Shown here: piece by piece, positions 61,201 to 64,000 of the stretch
Layout of the letters: each line of letters begins with the position of its first letter
How positions within the stretch are numbered: the stretch's first letter is position 1
Translations under genes and position numbers: made by a program
Notes under the pieces: generated by a model
Told to the model about the DNA's origin: nothing
The model's database searches: none
What the model saw: only the letters and a program-made list of their open reading frames with translations
Assembly: GCA_946223075.1 (NCBI GenBank)
Contig: CAMILZ010000012.1
Span: forward strand, 4,047-68,046
Direction of reading: 5' to 3'
DNA from: an uncultured Dermabacteraceae bacterium
GTDB lineage: Bacteria; Actinomycetota; Actinomycetes; Actinomycetales; Dermabacteraceae
DNA length: 64,000 bases

Positions 61201-63752
61201 TCGTGCTCCTCAATACGAAGACCTACAACGACCCCCAGTTCGTGTTCGGTAACGCTTCGGATGCTTACGTCGATGGGAAGTTCCAGCTAAGTGGCACCGT
61301 CTCGAGCGAGGTCGCGAAGGTCGAGGTCGAAGGTAAGAGCTACGACATCACCAACGGTGGCTTCACCGCCCTCGTCGATGTCAAGCCCGATGCGGAAAAC
61401 TCCATCACGGCGCGCGCCCTCAACAAGAACGGTGAAGAAGTCGATTCCGAGACCCTCACGTTCTTCTACGACGCACAGCCGGCGAAGGTGGACATCTCTG
61501 CCTCGAATCTCGATGAGGACGGCCGCATCATTCCGAACGATGACGGCTCGATCACGATCAAGGGCAAGATCAGCGATCCGGAGCCCTCGAACGACGTCGC
61601 GAAAGGCGGCGGTTTGTGGGCTGGCGTGAACTGGGATTTCGTGGGCGCGGAGCCCGACGGCACGTTCGAGGTGACGACCTCTTCTGTCGAAGAAGAGGAA
61701 CCGCTCTTCGTTCTCCAGGTGGGTGATAACGCGAACTTCACCTACGTCGTTGTTGAGATCTCGGGCCGCGTGACGGGTTCGACCATCACGCCAACCCCCG
61801 AGTTCGAGAACCTCGAATGCCTCCAGGGCTTCGCGCTGTGCCTTGTCTCGCCCGAATCAGGTGACTTGAGCGAGGACGGTTCGACCTACACCTTGCGCGG
61901 TAAGGGCGGTCAGCCCGGTTCTACCGTGGTCCTCACCCCTGGTGCCCGAGCGGAAGGCGAGCACATCGGCAGCCTCGAACCGGTCACGGCAACCGTAGGT
62001 GAGGACGGCACATTCACGATCAATGTTCCCGTGGCGACCGGCGAGAACCACTATGAGTACGTCGTGAAGAACCCCGCGGGCGAGGTCATGGGTCGACAGA
62101 TCCTTAACCTCTGGTTCGACGTCAATGCGCCGACCGTGCGCTTCGATAGCCCGAACCTCGTGAACGGAACCCTCTTCACGAATAAGGACGAGGCGACCTT
62201 CGCGGGCACCGCGGAGGATGACGGCTGGGGCTACGGTCTGCGCGTCAACAACCAGCAAGCAGTAGACATCCATGTCCCGAATGCGATTGGCCCCGAGGCC
62301 AACCGCCGCGAGTTCTCCGAGACAGTCGCGGTTGCCGACGGCGATACGATCCTCGTGACCTTCTCCGATTCGATCGGCAACACGAGGGTTGCCGCGATCC
62401 CCGTGATCGTGGACAAGGTGGCTCCTGAGGTTTCGATTGAGTCCGTCGTGGATGGTGAGCGCATCACCGATGGCCGCACCCTCTCCGTGAGTGCCGAGGA
62501 TCCGCACCTTGCGAGCCTCAGTGCACGGTTCGCGGGTGCGACTGCCGACGGTAACCTCACGCGTGAGTTCGTGAACGAAACCGTCCCACTTGATATGGAA
62601 AAGGTGACCGTCGAGAACGTTCTTGTGGACATCGATGAGGTCGATGACGGCGAGGACGCAGAGCCCCAGGCGGAGTCTGCCAACGGTGTCGAGGTTCCTA
62701 CGGACGAGACGGTCACTCCGGGAGAGGGCGACGATATTGCTGCTGAGGGCACGCTCGCCGTTCCCGAAACGACGCGGCTTTCGGGTGAGCTCGATACCTC
62801 GAGTCTTCCCACTGGCCGTTACACCGTGACCGCGTTGAGTGCCGATTTCGCCGGCAACGAGGGGTCCACGACACGCACATTTGACGTCGACGCGGAGCCC
62901 GTGATCGAAGGCGAGGATGCGCTCTCATTCACCGTGAACCGCAAGGATCTCGAGGATAACGATGCGCTCGCGAAACGAGTACTCGAGGCGTATTCGGTTT
63001 CCGATGACGGCGCGGTTCTCCCCGACGGGACCGTTGTCAAGGGTGAGACGACGAGTCTCGCGCTTCGCGAAGGTACCGTTCTCACGGACGGTGAGAACAC
63101 CGTGGCCCTCGTCGCCACCGATGCGGCTGGCCGTCAGGTGGTTCGTCATGTCACGGTCACGATCGCGCTCGAGCAGGTCACCCTGAACGCGGGTGATCTG
63201 AGCGCTACATCGACCTTCCGCAGTGACGATGCGCTCTCAGCGGACGTGACGAGCGAGAACGGCGTGCACACGATCGACGTTGCGAACGCGTTCGGCCCGC
63301 TCGAGGCGACCTTCACGCTCCCGGCTCCCGAGGGGGCAACCGTGGCGATCGTGCGCGAGGACGGCGCCGTCGAGCTGATTGGTTCGACTTGGGCGGATGG
63401 CACTCTCACGTGGGTGGGCCTCTCCCAAGCGACGTATCGCGTGAGTGAACCGGCCCGCACCGATGGAGGCGATGACGGGAAGGAGATCATCACTCCAGAA
63501 AAGCCCGGCCCGAAGGGTAGCCCGGGCGACGCGGGTGCGGTGGTGCGTCCCGATAAACCGGGTAGCGACGGCAGCAGTGCGGGCGAAGGTCCGACGGTTG
63601 CCCACCCCACGCGTGGCGCACGTCCTAAGGGTGCGTCGGGCTTCATGCCTCGCACGGGTGCTGAGGTCGCGGGGCTCATGCTCGTGGGCGCGGCACTCGT
63701 GGCCGGTGGCGCCGTGCTCGTCGTAAGTCGTAGGCGCGGCCAAAGGTCGTAA
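58245..63752 (+). CDS. Giant sortase-anchored S8 (subtilisin-family) cell-envelope protease
   Basis: 1835 residues from GTG 58245 with GAGGTG upstream. Signal peptide RAAAACVAALTALTITATPVVA, an I9-like propeptide (to about residue 130), then the S8 domain: Asp163 (VAVIDSGVDPTHEDM), His217 (HGMHVAGI, where HGTHVAG is usual), oxyanion Asn317 (SSGNDG) and Ser545 (GTSMAAPNIAG). A PA-type insert (IALIERGEISFTEKFQRAIDHGAAGVLVFN) lies between His and Ser, as in lactocepin and C5a peptidase. Fn3-like domains and many beta-rich repeats form a long stalk. The end is GxxGxPG-like and Gly/Pro-rich, with MPRTG at 1801-1805, a hydrophobic segment and a basic tail. Probably a wall-bound host-protein- or peptide-degrading protease. 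Confidence 0.9.
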   Translation: MGFPVFKRAAAACVAALTALTITATPVVAQPRGNEPPKDPIHVESNSSKDRVAVLVTLKNQPGSPSKNGESRNLREQIRLINSWSATYGIEVDRQFGFLMNGFSATMPAENMAKLQAEPEVESVRRERQYERTEYEAREMEQVSKAFEDYGVDGSGMVVAVIDSGVDPTHEDMRIDDGVDTKIDKVNPNGDFTKKIPEGYNYADENYEFWDTTTSQHGMHVAGIVAANAPDGKKNGLEGVAPNAQILSMKVFSNGTNPYASDSDLIAAIEDSVKLKADVINLSLGSTNGVKWDSDGSNLALKKAEEMGVLAVISSGNDGLNFSETGEIDDALGKLDDGTVGTPGIQGNALTVASVDNNVVSTPRGFYNDGKDHPFGYQLQIGEATNDPYEVAYLGLGKKEDYPDGIDLKGKIALIERGEISFTEKFQRAIDHGAAGVLVFNSEEGGEAFAGMAGIEDFTIIGGSLKRSTGVAIRDAIENSGDTPVTIRLTKEVASEANPTAAQASKFSSWGTTPNLEFEPEIAGIGGSVYSTLNDNKYGTKSGTSMAAPNIAGMSALLLENCGERYPELSGPERLALARTALMNTAIPVKNGDNLAPPRQVGAGLAQMANALDTNVYATVDGEPAVELKEVNTVREFTVTLTNRSGEPVTYDIPAQTVLNETNDAGEDTTSVVSHETLQASDTTVTVPANGTSNVTFTLKPDLSAGDHFIEGYAVLTSKNAPTLSIPYFGFVGDWNAEPIVAEPGHGWDALGVKSEVTGLSTTLDLFGSPYPSTLPEGGWLSPNGDGTRDEASAALAMMRNAADVEFSVLTENGEPLVDLGATHSVPRTIAGDVLDVKNKLAPEGYTLINGGTFDGRMWDAAKGEFVNVPEGRYIYRVKSRLSEDFDWQTVDMPFGIDVTPPEVSVGELENGTITITIDDELSGANPSLSVIDASGEGLPVKANGDGTYTVTVDDAEASKYLWFIASDNAYNKVEFRKVLAEDDPLVLLNTKTYNDPQFVFGNASDAYVDGKFQLSGTVSSEVAKVEVEGKSYDITNGGFTALVDVKPDAENSITARALNKNGEEVDSETLTFFYDAQPAKVDISASNLDEDGRIIPNDDGSITIKGKISDPEPSNDVAKGGGLWAGVNWDFVGAEPDGTFEVTTSSVEEEEPLFVLQVGDNANFTYVVVEISGRVTGSTITPTPEFENLECLQGFALCLVSPESGDLSEDGSTYTLRGKGGQPGSTVVLTPGARAEGEHIGSLEPVTATVGEDGTFTINVPVATGENHYEYVVKNPAGEVMGRQILNLWFDVNAPTVRFDSPNLVNGTLFTNKDEATFAGTAEDDGWGYGLRVNNQQAVDIHVPNAIGPEANRREFSETVAVADGDTILVTFSDSIGNTRVAAIPVIVDKVAPEVSIESVVDGERITDGRTLSVSAEDPHLASLSARFAGATADGNLTREFVNETVPLDMEKVTVENVLVDIDEVDDGEDAEPQAESANGVEVPTDETVTPGEGDDIAAEGTLAVPETTRLSGELDTSSLPTGRYTVTALSADFAGNEGSTTRTFDVDAEPVIEGEDALSFTVNRKDLEDNDALAKRVLEAYSVSDDGAVLPDGTVVKGETTSLALREGTVLTDGENTVALVATDAAGRQVVRHVTVTIALEQVTLNAGDLSATSTFRSDDALSADVTSENGVHTIDVANAFGPLEATFTLPAPEGATVAIVREDGAVELIGSTWADGTLTWVGLSQATYRVSEPARTDGGDDGKEIITPEKPGPKGSPGDAGAVVRPDKPGSDGSSAGEGPTVAHPTRGARPKGASGFMPRTGAEVAGLMLVGAALVAGGAVLVVSRRRGQRS

Positions 63753-63770
63753 GGCTGGTGCCTCATAAGT

Positions 63771-63802
63771 GGGCCGCCCGGGAGTGGATCCCCGGGCGGC
63801 CC
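63771..63802 (+). terminator. Terminator after the subtilase gene
   Basis: GGGCCGCCCGGG (63771-63782) and CCCGGGCGGCCC (63791-63802) form a perfect 12-bp stem with an 8-nt loop, followed by CACCCTTTGTTT. Confidence 0.85.
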
Positions 63803-63843
63803 CACCCTTTGTTTCTCCCTCGTGTAGCCCCACCTTTCGTGGT

Positions 63844-63913
63844 CTAGGAAACTAACCCCAACGTTTGTGGCGGTTCTCGCGGCTATTCCGCCGCACATGT
63901 TGGGTACAGATTT
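63844..63913 (+). repeat. 70-bp hairpin element, copy B
   Basis: Begins CTAGGAAACTAACC and ends TTGGGTACAGATTT. Arms CCCAACGTTTGTGGCGG and CCGCCGCACATGTTGGG. With copy A it brackets the subtilase gene as direct repeats about 5.9 kb apart. Confidence 0.85.
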
Positions 63914-63954
63914 CCGCCGCGCGGCTGTGCAGCCCGTGTCGCGTTAATAAAGAG

Positions 63955-63984
63955 GGCGCCGGCTCGTCCCCACGAGCCGGCGCC
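63955..63984 (-). terminator. Perfect GC hairpin at the right edge, probably ending a leftward gene outside the window
   Basis: GGCGCCGGCTCGT (63955-63967), CCCC loop, ACGAGCCGGCGCC (63972-63984). Read leftward it is followed by CTCTTTATTAA, a T-rich tail, suggesting termination of a leftward gene beyond 64000. Confidence 0.75.
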
Positions 63985-64000
63985 GTATCCCTTTCCCCCG

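Noticed and set aside
1..64000. tRNA, rRNA, insertion sequences, prophage or CRISPR
   Set aside because: No tRNA T-arm/acceptor pattern, rRNA stretch, transposase, integrase or Cas-like protein was recognised on either strand.

Overview
This is a high-GC, densely coding window from a Gram-positive actinobacterium. The pointers are three sortase-type C-terminal signals (LPRTG, LPRTG, MPRTG), an actinobacterial surface-anchored-repeat zinc-type ABC system, a DtxR/IdeR-like iron box, many GTG/TTG starts, likely leaderless genes and 4-bp ATGA/GTGA gene overlaps. A skin-type member of the Micrococcales, such as the Dermabacteraceae, would fit, but that is a guess. No rRNA, tRNA, CRISPR array, prophage or insertion sequence was recognised. 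Functions come from motifs read by eye; no database search was run.

Layout. About 1-3.3 kb: a leftward metal-acquisition operon (surface repeat protein, then a TroA-like binding protein cut by the window edge) behind a Zur-like palindrome. 3.3-7.3 kb: a leftward formimidoylglutamase-like / NCS1 permease / cysteine hydrolase operon with a divergent IclR regulator. 7.4-10.7 kb: pyruvate oxidase, a 715-base non-coding stretch, and a metallo-beta-lactamase-fold hydrolase. 10.9-15.6 kb: a sugar ABC importer (binding protein and two permeases) plus a second, convergent binding lipoprotein. 15.8-18.8 kb: feoA-feoB-NifU-like iron operon. 18.9-23.7 kb: a wall-anchored PhoX phosphatase and a large polytopic membrane protein.

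About 23.7-36.4 kb is a surface-glycan island: pseB, pseC, a PseF-like cytidylyltransferase, a PseG-PseH fusion and pseI (a full route to CMP-pseudaminic acid), three glycan-assembly proteins including a 1145-residue two-domain glycosyltransferase, and a TagG/TagH-type ABC exporter. A 19-bp perfect palindrome plus a third half-site lies between the divergent pseB and pseF-like genes. 36.5-41.2 kb: leftward ABC exporter, histidine kinase, response regulator and phosphotransferase operon. 41.4-45.5 kb: SAM hydrolase (DUF62) followed by a complete ECF importer. 45.5-57.9 kb: a ribbon-helix-helix protein and a DUF4097 gene with an early in-frame stop, then pdxH, a GH15-like enzyme, a Bcr/CflA-type exporter, an asparaginase, glpD-glpK, an RNA uracil methyltransferase, a lipoprotein and a HicA-like-tailed protein. 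58.2-63.8 kb: a giant wall-anchored subtilisin-family protease.

The most unusual material is at DNA level: (1) five palindromic elements of exactly 66 bp, all in one orientation, at gene borders, two supplying a stop codon or C-terminal codons; (2) a 70-bp hairpin element present twice as direct repeats bracketing the subtilase gene; (3) a 15-bp motif GGTCCGACGSTTGCC found five times perfectly and several times nearly so, inside coding sequence in different frames and on both strands.
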